Notes: a model not told the origin generated them from the letters alone. A stretch of 64,000 nucleotides of DNA from Mariniplasma anaerobium (GCF_016865445.1 NZ_AP024412.1:496001-560000); one strand, 5' to 3'. Shown: positions 17,193 through 27,315, numbered from the stretch's first letter. Numbers and translations: made by a program.

Positions 17193-18002
17193 ATGCCAGA
17201 ACTTCCAGAAGTAGAGACGGTAAGACGCACGCTACTTTTAAAAATTAAAGATAAAAAAATCATTGATATCTTTGTTTTATATCCAAATATCATTAAAACA
17301 GATATTACATATTTTATGACACATGTAATCAATCAAACGATTAGAGATATCAAAAGAATGGGTAAATACTTAATATTTATATTAGACTATGATGTGATGA
17401 TTATGCATTTAAGAATGGAAGGCAAATTCTATATTAAACAGCATGAAGACATTGATAAACATGAACATATTATATTTACTCTTGATGATTTGAGCCAACT
17501 TAGATATCATGATGTTAGGAAATTTGGAACGCTTCATGTTCTTCCTATTAAAGATTATTTAAATGTATATCCCTTAAATGGTTTAGGACGTGAACCTAAA
17601 GATCAAAATAAATTGGATTTTTACAATCAAATTCATCATACTAATAGACCTATTAAAGGTGTTATGCTAGATCAGCATATCATCAGTGGATTAGGTAATA
17701 TATATGTAGATGAAACACTCTTTTTAGCTAAAATACATCCCAGTAGACTAGCTTCTAAGATAACAAAAAAACAAGCATCAGATTTAATAGATGCGGCAAC
17801 AAAAGTTTTAGCAAAAGCGGTAGAGCTTGGTGGAACAACCATAAGAAGTTATACATCAAGTTTAGGTGTTCATGGAAGATTTCAAAATCAATTGAATGTG
17901 CATACTAAACAAGGAGAACCTTGTCCAGTATGCAAACAAGAAATTATAAAAATTAGAGTAGCGGGTCGTGGATCATATGTCTGTCCAAATTGCCAAAAAT
18001 AA
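17193..18002 (+). CDS. mutM: Formamidopyrimidine-DNA glycosylase
   Basis: Excises 8-oxoguanine and formamidopyrimidines and nicks the abasic site. The N-terminus MPELPEVETVRR supplies the catalytic Pro after Met removal, so the true start must be ATG 17193, not the in-frame GTG at 17184. Other motifs: MRMEGKF with the beta-hairpin lysine, GLGNIYVDE, and a C-terminal zinc finger (CPVCKQ...CPNCQ). It follows polA by 9 bases and overlaps coaE, the Bacillus polA-mutM-coaE order. Confidence 0.96.
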   Translation: MPELPEVETVRRTLLLKIKDKKIIDIFVLYPNIIKTDITYFMTHVINQTIRDIKRMGKYLIFILDYDVMIMHLRMEGKFYIKQHEDIDKHEHIIFTLDDLSQLRYHDVRKFGTLHVLPIKDYLNVYPLNGLGREPKDQNKLDFYNQIHHTNRPIKGVMLDQHIISGLGNIYVDETLFLAKIHPSRLASKITKKQASDLIDAATKVLAKAVELGGTTIRSYTSSLGVHGRFQNQLNVHTKQGEPCPVCKQEIIKIRVAGRGSYVCPNCQK

Positions 18003-18582
18003 ACCTTATATTGTCGGCTTAACAGGTGGAATTGCATCTGGTAAATCAACAGCAGCAGCTTACATTAAATCACTAAATATCAAAGTTATAGATAGTGATG
18101 AAATCGTAAAAAATCTGTGGAAAGAAAACAATGAGATGATTTTGAAAGCAGAGTCTCTTTTTGGCTTTTCTATAAAAACAGATGCTGACAAGGAAAAAAT
18201 TAAAAAGGCAATGTGTGAAGACAAAAGATTAAGATTAAAACTTAATGAAATCACGCATCCATTTGTATTTAAAGAAATCAAAAGACAACTATTAACTTTT
18301 GAAAATGAAAAAATAGTAGTTATTGATATGCCACTATTATTTGAAGTATCATATGAAAAAAAATGTGATATAACATGTTTAGTATATGTATCAAAAAACA
18401 TTCAATTAATGCGATTGATGTCTAGAGATGATATGCTAGAAAAAGATGCTAAAAAACTTATCAATTGTCAACTAAGCTTGGAACATAAAAAAATGAAAGC
18501 TGATGTTATTTTTGATAACGAAAGTGATCTTGATTATTTATATTTTCAAATCGATCAATTTTTGAGAGGTTTAAAATTATGA
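17977..18582 (+). CDS. coaE: Dephospho-CoA kinase
   Basis: Last step of coenzyme A synthesis: phosphorylates the 3'-hydroxyl of dephospho-CoA. P-loop GLTGGIASGKST near the N-terminus, DSDEIV, and MPLLFE in the CoA-binding region. The gene overlaps the end of mutM. ATG 17977 is preferred; a GTG at 17968 is in frame, and neither has a clear Shine-Dalgarno, so translation probably depends on coupling to mutM. It overlaps dnaB by 4 bases. Confidence 0.93.
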   Translation: MSVQIAKNKPYIVGLTGGIASGKSTAAAYIKSLNIKVIDSDEIVKNLWKENNEMILKAESLFGFSIKTDADKEKIKKAMCEDKRLRLKLNEITHPFVFKEIKRQLLTFENEKIVVIDMPLLFEVSYEKKCDITCLVYVSKNIQLMRLMSRDDMLEKDAKKLINCQLSLEHKKMKADVIFDNESDLDYLYFQIDQFLRGLKL

Positions 18583-19736
18583 AGAATAGTTCAACTTTCC
18601 AATTAAGCGTTCATTCAGATCTTGCTAATCAAGACTTTAAAGTGTTAGCCCTTCTTTATCAACCATTATTAGGTGTAGCATCACATTCTTTATTCGTAAC
18701 ATTTTATCAACTAAACGATAAAATTAATCAAAAGAGTTATACACATCAACAATTATTTGATTTATTAAATTTAAAGCAAACAGAATTCTTAAAAATGCGT
18801 AATAAATTAGAAGCATTGAATCTACTTGAAGTTTATCAAGAAAATGATGCATATATTTATGTCATGAAGACACCATTATCTGCTAAACAATTCTTACTTG
18901 ATACAGTTTTTGGTAGTTATCTACAATCAGAAATTGGGGAAAAAAATGTTGATATGCTTGCGAATTTATTTAAAATCGAAACACCAAAATTAGAAGGATA
19001 TACAAACATAACAAAACCTTTCGATAGTATGTATGAATTTAAGAGTTTAAATTTATTAAAACTTGATTATGAATTCCAAGGTAGGAAACAAAATGGCGGT
19101 AGTCATATTGGTAATCATTTTGATTTCAATGCTTTTGTTGAAGCACTACCAGAGCGTTTAAAAAATTCACAATTATTAAACCAAAAATTACAACAACAAA
19201 TATCAAAAATAGCATTTGTGTATCAATTTGATGTAAAAGATATGGTAGAAGTTTATATTCATGCATCACAATCAAGACAAACTATAAACTTTCAAGCATT
19301 AAATCACAAAGCAAAATTACATTATGAAAGCAAAAATCAAACACTTGAGATTAAAGAAAAAGACATACCTAAAACTGATTTAATTAAAAATATACCTCCT
19401 CAAGTGATTATTCAAAAATATAGTAAAACAGATACTCAAGGTATTGCATTATCAACTGCAACACTTTTAATTGAAAGAAATCACGTTGATCCAGGTATTA
19501 TAAATGTCATCTTAATGCTTGTTTTAAAACAAAAAGATGGCGTGCTTCCTGGATTAAAATATATGGAAACTGTTTTGCATGATTGGCTAAACAGAGGTAT
19601 TCAAACGACTGAAGATGCACTGAATCATTCAACTCAATTAGAAAACCAATGGGTCAACAAGAAAAAAGCTAAAAAGATTAGTGAACCTGACTGGATGGAT
19701 GATTACGTGAAAGAATTAGAGAAAATGGAGGCGTAG
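18579..19736 (+). CDS. dnaB: Replication initiation protein DnaB (Bacillus type, DnaD-like)
   Basis: A 385-residue homologue of Bacillus DnaB, the primosome and membrane-attachment protein (not the helicase). An N-terminal winged-helix part (FKVLALLYQPLLGVASHSLF) is followed by a DnaB/DnaD C-terminal domain ending LPGLKYMETVLHDWLNRGIQT, the YxxxIxxxW-like signature of the family. It works with DnaI, the next gene, to load helicase. It is somewhat shorter than the Bacillus protein. It overlaps coaE by 4 bases (ATGA). Confidence 0.9.
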   Translation: MKNSSTFQLSVHSDLANQDFKVLALLYQPLLGVASHSLFVTFYQLNDKINQKSYTHQQLFDLLNLKQTEFLKMRNKLEALNLLEVYQENDAYIYVMKTPLSAKQFLLDTVFGSYLQSEIGEKNVDMLANLFKIETPKLEGYTNITKPFDSMYEFKSLNLLKLDYEFQGRKQNGGSHIGNHFDFNAFVEALPERLKNSQLLNQKLQQQISKIAFVYQFDVKDMVEVYIHASQSRQTINFQALNHKAKLHYESKNQTLEIKEKDIPKTDLIKNIPPQVIIQKYSKTDTQGIALSTATLLIERNHVDPGIINVILMLVLKQKDGVLPGLKYMETVLHDWLNRGIQTTEDALNHSTQLENQWVNKKKAKKISEPDWMDDYVKELEKMEA

Positions 19737-19739
19737 AAA

Positions 19740-20558
19740 ATGACAATTGCTGAAATGCGACAATTCATTGGTAAAAATCAAGAGACTAAAAGCTTAGAAG
19801 TTTTAGATGTTGATGTAAACAAAGTTTATCAATATCTGGTTCGAAAAAAAGAAAAACCGGTAGTTGATGGCTATGAAGTTGTTTTGCGCACTGAACCTTA
19901 TATCGAGATTGTTTATCGTCCAACAAAAGAAAAAGCTTTTGAACTTAAAAAAGAAAGAATCAGAAGAAACTTGAAATTTTATGATAGTGAAGTTTATATT
20001 CAAGATGCAAGTATTTCTGAATTTGATTGTTTTAATGAAGAAAGACAAAAAGCACATGATCTTGCAGCACAATTTCTTGAGAACTATAGAAAAGATCATT
20101 ATGAAAAAGGTATGCTTATATATGGAAGATATGGAACAGGTAAATCATATTTATTATCTGCTATAGCTCAAGAACTCGCATTAAAAAATATAGCAGTTTT
20201 ATTTGTATATGTTCCTGATTTGATTCGTTCAATCCGTCAAGGAATGAATGATGGGAACTTAGAAGAACGTATTAATAAACTAAAACAAGCAGATATATTA
20301 ATGCTAGATGATTTTGGTGGAGAAAACATGAGTCCATGGTTTAGAGATGAAATCATTGTACCAGTGCTTCAATATCGTTTATCAGCTAAACTTCCAGTAT
20401 TTATGAGTTCTAATTTTTCACTTGTACAACTTCTAGAAGCTCTAACACTTACAAAAGATGAAACCAATAGAATGAAAGCTGGTAGACTTATACAAAGAAT
20501 TAAAGATTTAATGCATTATGTCAAATTATCAGAAGAACCATTTACACGTGATAAATAA
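19740..20558 (+). CDS. dnaI: Helicase loader DnaI
   Basis: An AAA+ ATPase that loads the replicative helicase at origins and restart sites. The N-terminal domain (1 to about 110) would bind helicase. The ATPase has Walker A GRYGTGKS (Lys135, Ser136), Walker B DILMLDDFGGE, and sensor SSNFSL. Three bases after dnaB, last gene of the replication operon; thrS follows with its own promoter, as in Bacillus. Confidence 0.94.
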   Translation: MTIAEMRQFIGKNQETKSLEVLDVDVNKVYQYLVRKKEKPVVDGYEVVLRTEPYIEIVYRPTKEKAFELKKERIRRNLKFYDSEVYIQDASISEFDCFNEERQKAHDLAAQFLENYRKDHYEKGMLIYGRYGTGKSYLLSAIAQELALKNIAVLFVYVPDLIRSIRQGMNDGNLEERINKLKQADILMLDDFGGENMSPWFRDEIIVPVLQYRLSAKLPVFMSSNFSLVQLLEALTLTKDETNRMKAGRLIQRIKDLMHYVKLSEEPFTRDK

Positions 20559-20559
20559 C

Positions 20560-20587
20560 TTGTAATTTATAAAACTAGTGATATAAT
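20560..20587 (+). promoter_or_regulatory. Promoter of the thrS T-box transcript
   Basis: TTGTAA (20560-20565), a 16-bp spacer, TATAAT (20582-20587), with TG at 20579-20580 making an extended -10. Confidence 0.75.
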
Positions 20588-20595
20588 ATATTTAG

Positions 20596-20802
20596 ATACG
20601 ATGAACAGGACAACATTTAGGTTAACTAAAAGCGACGTAGGATGGTGAAAGCTACGAAAATCTTAAATGACTACCTGGGAGTAGATTAGCAAAAACTAAT
20701 CCGCTGAGCCTAGCGTTAAAGGGATAAAGTGCTAGGGAAACCTAGAACTAAGGTGGTACCGCGAAGTAAATTCGTCCTTAGACTATTGTCTAGGGATTTT
20801 TT
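20596..20802 (+). promoter_or_regulatory. T-box riboswitch, threonine (specifier ACU)
   Basis: A leader RNA that senses uncharged tRNA-Thr. The T-box sequence AAGGTGGTACCGCG is at 20750-20763. The apical-loop element GGTGAAA is at 20644-20650. The terminator stem is 20776-20783 with 20788-20795, followed by a T run. Aligning this leader with the alaS leader places the specifier at ACT (20670-20672), followed by the conserved A; both then read tgggag. High uncharged tRNA-Thr should stabilise the antiterminator and raise thrS. Confidence 0.95.
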
Positions 20803-20825
20803 TATTAAAAAAAGGAGTGAATTAT

Positions 20826-22757
20826 ATGATTCAAATTAAGTTTCCAGATGGAAGTAAAAAAGAGTATGAAAAAGGCATTACACCTTTAGAGATTGCCCAA
20901 AGTATCGCGATGTCTTTAGCTAAAAAAGCTATAGCAGCTGTTTTTAATGATGCTTATGTAGAATTATCAAGAGAATTATTAGAAGATGGAACATTAGCGA
21001 TTTTAACTGAAAAAGATGAAAAGTCCTTAGATATTATCAATCACTCAACGGCACATTTAATGGCTCAAGCCATTACTAATCTTTATCCAGGTGCTTGTTT
21101 TGGTGTTGGACCTTATATCGAAGAAGGTTTTTATTATGATGTAGATTTTAATGATGAAAAGATTAATGATGAAGATTTATTAAAAATCGAAAAAGAGATG
21201 CATAAATTAGCTGAAGCAGCTTTTGATATCAAAAGAGAAGAAGTTTCTTATGAACAAGCTAAAAAGATTTTTAAAAACGACCCATATAAACTAGAAATTA
21301 TTGAAGATTATAAAGATCAACAATTAACAGTTTATCATCAAGGAGATTTTGTTGATCTTTGTCGTGGTGGTCATGTTTTAAATACCAAACAAATTAAACA
21401 TTTTAAATTATTAAACCTAGCTGGTGCATATTGGAGAGGTAATAGTAATAATAAAATGTTAGTTAGAATTTATGGCACAAGCTTTTTTAGTAAAAAAGCA
21501 TTAGATGAACACTTAGTATTATTAGAAGAAAGAAAGCTAAGAGATCACCGTAAATTAGGTAAAGAATTAGATATCTTTATGATTTCTAAAGAAGCTGGTC
21601 AAGGTCTACCTTTCTGGTTACCTAAAGGAGCAACCATTCGTAGAGTCATTGAAAGATATATCACAGATGTTGAAATATCTTTAGGTTATTTACATGTATA
21701 TACTCCTATTTTGGCCAATGTAGATTTATATAAAACATCAGGACACTGGGATCATTATCAAGATTCAATGTTTCCTCCAATGGATATGGGCGATGGTGAA
21801 ATGCTAGTCATTAGACCAATGAACTGTCCACATCATATGTTACTTTATAAAAATGATGTTCATTCTTATAGAGAACTTCCTTTAAGAATTGCTGAATTAG
21901 GCATGATGCATCGTTATGAAAAAAGTGGAGCATTATCAGGATTACAAAGAGTTAGAGAAATGACTTTGAATGATGCACATATATTTGTTAGACCTGATCA
22001 AATCAAAGATGAGTTCAAAAGAACAATGGAATTACTTCTAACTGTTTATGAAGACTTTAATATTACTGATTACAAATTTAGATTAAGTTATCGTGATCCA
22101 CTAGATACTGAAAAGTATTTCCCAAATGATGAAATGTGGAATAAAGCAGAAAAGATGTTAAAAGAAGCATTGGATGAATTTGGAATAGAATATTACGAAG
22201 CATATGGTGAAGCAGCATTTTATGGTCCAAAATTAGATGTTCAAGTTAAAACAGCTTTAGGTAATAGTGAAACACTATCAACTATTCAATTAGACTTCTT
22301 ACTTCCTGAACGTTTTGATCTAACTTATGTTGGTGAAGATGGTAAAAATGATCAAAGACCAGTAGTCATTCATAGAGGTATAGTCTCTACGATGGAACGC
22401 TTTGTAGCATACTTAATAGAAGAATATAAAGGGGCATTCCCTTTCTGGTTAGCACCAGTTCAAGTTAAGATTATTCCTGTTAATGTAGAGGCTCATATGG
22501 ATTATGTTAAAAAAGTACATGATACATTAAAATATAAGTATTTTAGAGTAGAAAGTGACTTAAGAGAAGAAAAACTTGGTTATAAGATTAGAGAAACACA
22601 AACACAAAAAATACCTTATTCACTTGTTTTAGGGGATAACGAAGTAGAAGAAGGATTGGTCACTTATCGTAAATATGGTGAACAAAAACAAACGACTATT
22701 ACATTAGATGAATTTATAGCAATGATATCTAAAGAGTTAAAGAGTAGTTTAAAATAA
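20826..22757 (+). CDS. thrS: Threonyl-tRNA synthetase
   Basis: Class II synthetase of 643 residues. TGS domain ([17 protein letters not shown]), editing domain with [11 protein letters not shown], catalytic core with [13 protein letters not shown] (zinc ligands), motif 2 region [16 protein letters not shown], and a C-terminal anticodon-binding domain. ATG 20826 is chosen because an in-frame GTG at 20817 lies inside the Shine-Dalgarno aaggag. Regulated by the threonine T-box directly upstream. Confidence 0.97.
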   Translation: MIQIKFPDGSKKEYEKGITPLEIAQSIAMSLAKKAIAAVFNDAYVELSRELLEDGTLAILTEKDEKSLDIINHSTAHLMAQAITNLYPGACFGVGPYIEEGFYYDVDFNDEKINDEDLLKIEKEMHKLAEAAFDIKREEVSYEQAKKIFKNDPYKLEIIEDYKDQQLTVYHQGDFVDLCRGGHVLNTKQIKHFKLLNLAGAYWRGNSNNKMLVRIYGTSFFSKKALDEHLVLLEERKLRDHRKLGKELDIFMISKEAGQGLPFWLPKGATIRRVIERYITDVEISLGYLHVYTPILANVDLYKTSGHWDHYQDSMFPPMDMGDGEMLVIRPMNCPHHMLLYKNDVHSYRELPLRIAELGMMHRYEKSGALSGLQRVREMTLNDAHIFVRPDQIKDEFKRTMELLLTVYEDFNITDYKFRLSYRDPLDTEKYFPNDEMWNKAEKMLKEALDEFGIEYYEAYGEAAFYGPKLDVQVKTALGNSETLSTIQLDFLLPERFDLTYVGEDGKNDQRPVVIHRGIVSTMERFVAYLIEEYKGAFPFWLAPVQVKIIPVNVEAHMDYVKKVHDTLKYKYFRVESDLREEKLGYKIRETQTQKIPYSLVLGDNEVEEGLVTYRKYGEQKQTTITLDEFIAMISKELKSSLK

Positions 22758-22764
22758 TAAATGT

Positions 22765-22798
22765 AGAACTATAAGAAATCTTATAGTTCTATTTTTTT
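22765..22798 (+). terminator. Rho-independent terminator of thrS
   Basis: A perfect 11-bp stem agaactataag/cttatagttct (22765-22775 with 22780-22790), then a T run. Confidence 0.93.
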
Positions 22799-22951
22799 AA
22801 TCGAAAAAAAAGACTAGAAATATGACAATAAAGCAAATTATAAAAGAATCTATCTAAAAAAAAGATTGAATTATCTACATATTTTAATTAAATAAAAATA
22901 ATAATAAAAATAAACCCAACTCTATCTAGAAACCTTCTTTTTTATAGCATG

Positions 22952-22966
22952 AAAATATGATATAAT
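22952..22966 (+). promoter_or_regulatory. Extended -10 promoter of the ABC exporter operon
   Basis: AAAATATGATATAAT, identical to the tpx and rnr promoters. The rest of the 245-base gap (22758-23002) is A/T-rich and shows nothing else apart from the thrS terminator. Confidence 0.75.
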
Positions 22967-23002
22967 ATAGTAGATTTTGCATAAAAGAAAAGAGGGACAA
23001 AT

Positions 23003-23905
23003 ATGTTAGAAGTTAAAAATGCTAAAATGATGTATGGTAGTTTAGTCGCTGTAGATCATTTGACATTTACAATAAAACCTGGAGAAATTTTTGGGCTTTT
23101 AGGTACCAACGGTGCAGGTAAAACGACAACCTTTAGAATGATTATGGGTCTATTAGAACCAACAGAAGGTGAAGTCTTATATAATGGTGGCAAAATTGGA
23201 TATCATAATGTCAATGAAATAGGCTATATGATTGAAGAGCGAAGCTTATTGACAAAAGTTACAGTTAAAGAGCTTATGCTTTATTTTGGTCAATTAAAAG
23301 ATATGGAACCAAAAGTCATATTAGAGCGCCTTGATTATTGGTTAGGACGTTTTAATATTGTTGAATATAAAAATAAAAAGATTAAAGAATTGTCTAAAGG
23401 TAATCAACAAAAGATTCAATTCATATCAGCAATTATCAATAACCCTAAACTTTTAGTTCTTGATGAACCATTTAGTGGACTTGATCCAATTAATACTGAA
23501 ATATTTGTGGAAGTTGTTAGAGATTTTCAAAAACAAGGATCTATGGTTGTTTTTTCATCTCATCAACTTGACCATGTTGAATCTTTTTGTGAAGAAATTA
23601 TCGTTTTAGAAAAAGGTGAAGCCATTATTAGTGGACGTATTGATAAAGTTAAAAAAGACTTTAAAAAATTAAACATTAGTATTATTGGTGATGTAGAAAT
23701 AGAAAAATTAGAAGCGATAAAAGGTGTGTTTAAAGTAATCGAAAATGCTAATGGTATCGTTGTTAAAATTGAAGATGAATCTGTTAGTAAAGATGTTTTT
23801 GATTATGTTAAGACTTGTGATCATATTAAAAAATATGATGTTGAAGAACCATCTTTATCTGAAATATTTATAGCAAAGGTAGGACACGCACATGAAGAAA
23901 TTTAA
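23003..23905 (+). CDS. ABC transporter ATP-binding protein (NatA-like)
   Basis: The nucleotide-binding subunit of an ABC-2 type exporter. Walker A GTNGAGKTT, signature LSKGNQQKIQF, Walker B LLVLDEPFSGLDP, and H-loop SSHQLDHVE. The 300-residue length and the C-terminal extension match the NatA family. Overlaps the permease gene by 14 bases. The substrate is not evident; NatAB-type systems export Na+ or drugs. Confidence 0.92.
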   Translation: MLEVKNAKMMYGSLVAVDHLTFTIKPGEIFGLLGTNGAGKTTTFRMIMGLLEPTEGEVLYNGGKIGYHNVNEIGYMIEERSLLTKVTVKELMLYFGQLKDMEPKVILERLDYWLGRFNIVEYKNKKIKELSKGNQQKIQFISAIINNPKLLVLDEPFSGLDPINTEIFVEVVRDFQKQGSMVVFSSHQLDHVESFCEEIIVLEKGEAIISGRIDKVKKDFKKLNISIIGDVEIEKLEAIKGVFKVIENANGIVVKIEDESVSKDVFDYVKTCDHIKKYDVEEPSLSEIFIAKVGHAHEEI

Positions 23906-25172
23906 ATTTTTAATTGTCTATGGGTTAAAAAAACGTGTTTTCAGAAAGTCCTTCTTAATCGCAAATATCGTCATTGCATTATTGTTTGTTGCAATTGTCA
24001 ATCTGCCAACAATTATCGGTTGGTTTGGTAGCGAAGATGATCAAATTACGAATATATATGTAGATGTTTACAATGAAACATCTATGAATACAATTCACAC
24101 TGACTTACAAGAAGCTTTAAATCTTCCTTATGAAGGCTATGACTATTATTTAATAGAAAGTGTTAATCAAAGCTTTGATGAAGATGCTTTTTGGGAAGCA
24201 GAAGATTCTGATGTTGCATTAGTGATTAAAGGTAGTGTAGCAAGCCCAGTGATTGATATATATTCTAAATATCCTGAGAATAATTATTTATTCATGGGAC
24301 AAATAGAATTATTAATCATCAATTATCAAATTGATGATTATCAAAGCCCAGTTTTTGAAACTATCTTGGCACCTGATTATGAAGATCCTGAAGAAGAAGC
24401 AGCTATCTCATCATTGATGAGTATACTGGTACTTCCATTATTTATTTTAATTACGATGGCTACACAATTTGTTGGTGTTGATATAATTGAAGAAAAATCA
24501 ACCAAAGCAATCGAAACAATTATCGCAAGTGTTCCTGCTAAAATACATTTTTTATCTAAAATATCTGCAAGTATCTTATTTGTATTGATACAAGGAGCTT
24601 TAATACTAGTTTATGGAGGCATTGCGGCATTGCTAGGAAATGTAAGTGCATCTGCTGGCTCAGTTGTGCCATCAGGAGTAGATGTTCATTTACTAAAATA
24701 TTTAGGTGAACTACTTCCAAATTGGCCATTAGTATTAATCATTGCATTATTATTTGTTATTGTAGGTACATTATTTTATTTAGTTATTGCAGCTCTATTT
24801 GCATCAATGGCTGTAACACAAGAAGATTATCAACAATTCCAATCACCATTAACGCTTATGTTACTAGGTGGATTTTATATTGGTATATTTGCGCCACTTG
24901 CTGGAGGATATGGATTTATGAAAGCTATGGCTTTTGTTCCAATATTCACACCGATGGTTGCACCAATCGCTTATGCATCGGGTATTATGAGCTTACTAGA
25001 AGCAATCATTGCTTTAGTTGTTATGGTTATCGTTTTAATTGGCGCTTTATATGTTGTTGCTCCGGTTTACAAGATCGCTATTTTAAGTTATGACCAAACT
25101 AAATTTTTCACACGTGTCAAATCATATTTTAAAAAAGCTTTTACTAAAAATAAGAAAGATAAAACTGTTTAA
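23892..25172 (+). CDS. ABC-2 type permease (NatB-like)
   Basis: The membrane subunit pairing with the preceding ATPase. It has one N-terminal transmembrane helix (about 17-39), a large extracytoplasmic domain (about 45-165), and six C-terminal helices, the layout of NatB/YhaP permeases. EEKSTKAIETIIASVP after the second helix is the typical cytoplasmic coupling motif. It is 426 residues long and joins the next small membrane gene through a TAATG overlap. Confidence 0.9.
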   Translation: MKKFKFLIVYGLKKRVFRKSFLIANIVIALLFVAIVNLPTIIGWFGSEDDQITNIYVDVYNETSMNTIHTDLQEALNLPYEGYDYYLIESVNQSFDEDAFWEAEDSDVALVIKGSVASPVIDIYSKYPENNYLFMGQIELLIINYQIDDYQSPVFETILAPDYEDPEEEAAISSLMSILVLPLFILITMATQFVGVDIIEEKSTKAIETIIASVPAKIHFLSKISASILFVLIQGALILVYGGIAALLGNVSASAGSVVPSGVDVHLLKYLGELLPNWPLVLIIALLFVIVGTLFYLVIAALFASMAVTQEDYQQFQSPLTLMLLGGFYIGIFAPLAGGYGFMKAMAFVPIFTPMVAPIAYASGIMSLLEAIIALVVMVIVLIGALYVVAPVYKIAILSYDQTKFFTRVKSYFKKAFTKNKKDKTV

Positions 25173-25471
25173 TGGATGATCCTATTTTATATGCATCAAC
25201 TGTTATTGCACTTATTGGGATTCCTGTTATAAGTAACCTTTTAAGTAAGATAAAACTGAAATACATCTTTATACCAACAGTATTATCACTAGGTATTTCT
25301 TTTCCAATGTTTTTATTACTTGTGATTGTTCAACAATCAGATATGTTTCCATACTTATTTTATATTTCAATGAGTTTATGGACGGGTGGGTTTTTCTCAA
25401 TATTTATTAATTTATATGTATATCGTAAAAAAAAGAAAACATTACTTAAAGATGTGCAAAAAGAAATTTAA
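25172..25471 (+). CDS. Small membrane protein in ABC exporter operon
   Basis: 99 residues with three predicted transmembrane segments (about 5-22, 30-53 and 62-84) and a basic C-terminus (RKKKKTLLKDVQKEI). I do not recognise it. The start overlaps the permease stop by one base, so it is co-translated and may be an accessory part of the exporter. Confidence 0.8.
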   Translation: MDDPILYASTVIALIGIPVISNLLSKIKLKYIFIPTVLSLGISFPMFLLLVIVQQSDMFPYLFYISMSLWTGGFFSIFINLYVYRKKKKTLLKDVQKEI

Positions 25472-25472
25472 T

Positions 25473-25510
25473 AAAAAGCAGTTCATATATCAATATGGAC
25501 TGCTTTTTTT
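25473..25510 (+). terminator. Rho-independent terminator
   Basis: aaaaagcagttcata pairs with tatggactgctttttt (one G-T pair), loop tatcaa, T run. Confidence 0.92.
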
Positions 25511-25669
25511 ATTTTGATAAATAGATATTTAAATTGATATAACATATAGACAATTCTAAATTTGTTTGGTAAAATATATACATTATAAACAATGACAAAT
25601 TTACATATAAAAAATGCTTAGATAAAAGAATAGTTATGAAACTATATTCTTCATAATTTTGGAGGGAAT

Positions 25670-26977
25670 ATGAAAAAAATAAGTATTGCATTTATGATTA
25701 TAGTAACTATAATCATGTTATCAAGTTGTGCTTTAGTTAGCGTAGATATTGGAAACGAAAATTCAATTTTTGATAACACATCTGTTCAAACAGCACAAGA
25801 AATTAAGGAAAAGATTAATTTTTATAAAACAAAATTATTGACCTTAATTGATCAACCCTTAAGTAATCGTTTAAATAAAAAGCTTTCTACAGTAATAGGA
25901 CCAGGAAAAGAGCAATATTCAAGAGAAGAGTTACCGTTAGAATATGATTATCCATATAATCCTGATGAAGTTGATTCTGAATTTATTATGACTAAAACTA
26001 TGCTACTTAGTGAATATGAAGAAGCAATTGATGTATGTAATGAGTTTAAAGAAGACAGCTTTTGTACTGCAGAATTAGACGACTATAATGTTTATCTAAA
26101 GGTTCTAAGTGAAGAAGACAAGTTATATATAGAAGCGTATCGATATCAATCACTCCCAGAATATAACAATTACTATTCTGTTAGTGTTGACATGATTTAT
26201 TTAAACTATGTTAATGAAAATGTTTATTTAGAATATGTACGAGATTATTATGAACAAAGCGATAGACTTGAGTTACATGATAGATATTATGATGCTTTTT
26301 GTGAATCAGGCGAAATGCTCAATGTGCACGTCAATATGAAAAAAGATGATGAAGTCTTCTATCAATATTATGTTAAATCTAGCCAAAATGTATTCATGTT
26401 TTCAAACTCCGAAGAAGGATTAGGATTTAATTATACGGATACAGAAAATGAAAAATTTTATTCTGTTACTTTTGATGCTACTGGAGAAATGCAACAAAAT
26501 TTTATAAGTTATGGTATGTATAATCCTACGCTACGCTATTCACAAGGCTCTTATATACCTGGAGACAAAATTCGACTTACTTGGAACTTATTAGACGTTG
26601 ATGGATGGAATCAAGTAGTTGTTGACGAAAATGGTTACGATGAAGTTTATCTTGATGAAGTAGAACTGTTAACTGATTTTATGACTGATATTTCTATTCA
26701 AGACTATACAACAGCTATGACATCAATCTCTATATCAGAAGAAGAGCTAACTCAAGATGTATTAAATTTATCTAACTATGGTTTATTATATGATACAGTT
26801 TCATATAATCAATTTATGATCGATAGAACATATTTAGTGAATCATTATATAGATATCTTGGAATCTCATTATTTTGACGAAGATATGTCAGAAAATAGAG
26901 TTAAATTACTTGGAATGTTCCCATTTGTCGGTGATGATGAAATTGTATCTGATTTATTTGCGCAAATGAAAGGTTAA
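25670..26977 (+). CDS. Lipoprotein of unknown function
   Basis: A 435-residue acidic, Tyr-rich protein I do not recognise. The N-terminus is a lipoprotein signal: basic MKK, hydrophobic core, lipobox LSSC with Cys20 as the lipidation site. The mature part shows no transmembrane segment and seems extracellular. Its start has a strong Shine-Dalgarno (ggaggga). It stands alone between terminators, with an A/T-rich 160-base leader. It could be a lineage-specific surface protein. Confidence 0.8.
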   Translation: MKKISIAFMIIVTIIMLSSCALVSVDIGNENSIFDNTSVQTAQEIKEKINFYKTKLLTLIDQPLSNRLNKKLSTVIGPGKEQYSREELPLEYDYPYNPDEVDSEFIMTKTMLLSEYEEAIDVCNEFKEDSFCTAELDDYNVYLKVLSEEDKLYIEAYRYQSLPEYNNYYSVSVDMIYLNYVNENVYLEYVRDYYEQSDRLELHDRYYDAFCESGEMLNVHVNMKKDDEVFYQYYVKSSQNVFMFSNSEEGLGFNYTDTENEKFYSVTFDATGEMQQNFISYGMYNPTLRYSQGSYIPGDKIRLTWNLLDVDGWNQVVVDENGYDEVYLDEVELLTDFMTDISIQDYTTAMTSISISEEELTQDVLNLSNYGLLYDTVSYNQFMIDRTYLVNHYIDILESHYFDEDMSENRVKLLGMFPFVGDDEIVSDLFAQMKG

Positions 26978-26995
26978 TTGTAAAATAACTAGTAA

Positions 26996-27028
26996 AAAAA
27001 ATGAGGCTTTTATTCAGCCTCATTTTTG
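26996..27028. terminator. Bidirectional terminator between converging genes
   Basis: aaaatgaggc/gcctcatttt stem with loop ttttattca, A run on the left and T run on the right. It also holds the last codons of the minus-strand gene. Confidence 0.9.
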
Positions 27029-27300
27029 TTTATATGCATTTGTTTTTCTAATAATTCATTTGTCTTTTGAGTGTTTACTCTAATATCTCTTATATTAAAT
27101 AACATATTTACAAAAATCATTCCAGTAAAATAATATAAAACAGATCCTAAAATTAATGCAAAACTATTTGGAGTCTCATTTCCAAGTGCGATGATACCAA
27201 TAAGAAGTGCGAATCCTGACGTTATAATTACAATCCATCTTGCAACACTAAGGAACATTGGATTTTGAGGATCAAAGAAACTGTATTGTTTTTTCTCCAT
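27010..27300 (-). CDS. Small two-helix membrane protein
   Basis: 96 residues: a short cytoplasmic N-terminus, two transmembrane helices (about 18-41 and 47-69), and a polar, probably coiled C-terminus. No family recognised. It follows ptsI by 15 bases on the minus strand and is probably the last gene of the crr-ptsI transcript. Confidence 0.75.
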   Translation of the reverse strand: MEKKQYSFFDPQNPMFLSVARWIVIITSGFALLIGIIALGNETPNSFALILGSVLYYFTGMIFVNMLFNIRDIRVNTQKTNELLEKQMHINKNEAE

Positions 27301-27315
27301 TGTAATTTTCCTTTC

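Noticed and set aside
24722-25093. 123-codon frame within the ABC permease
   Set aside because: It is a +1 frame shadow rich in Cys and Ile; the permease frame is intact.
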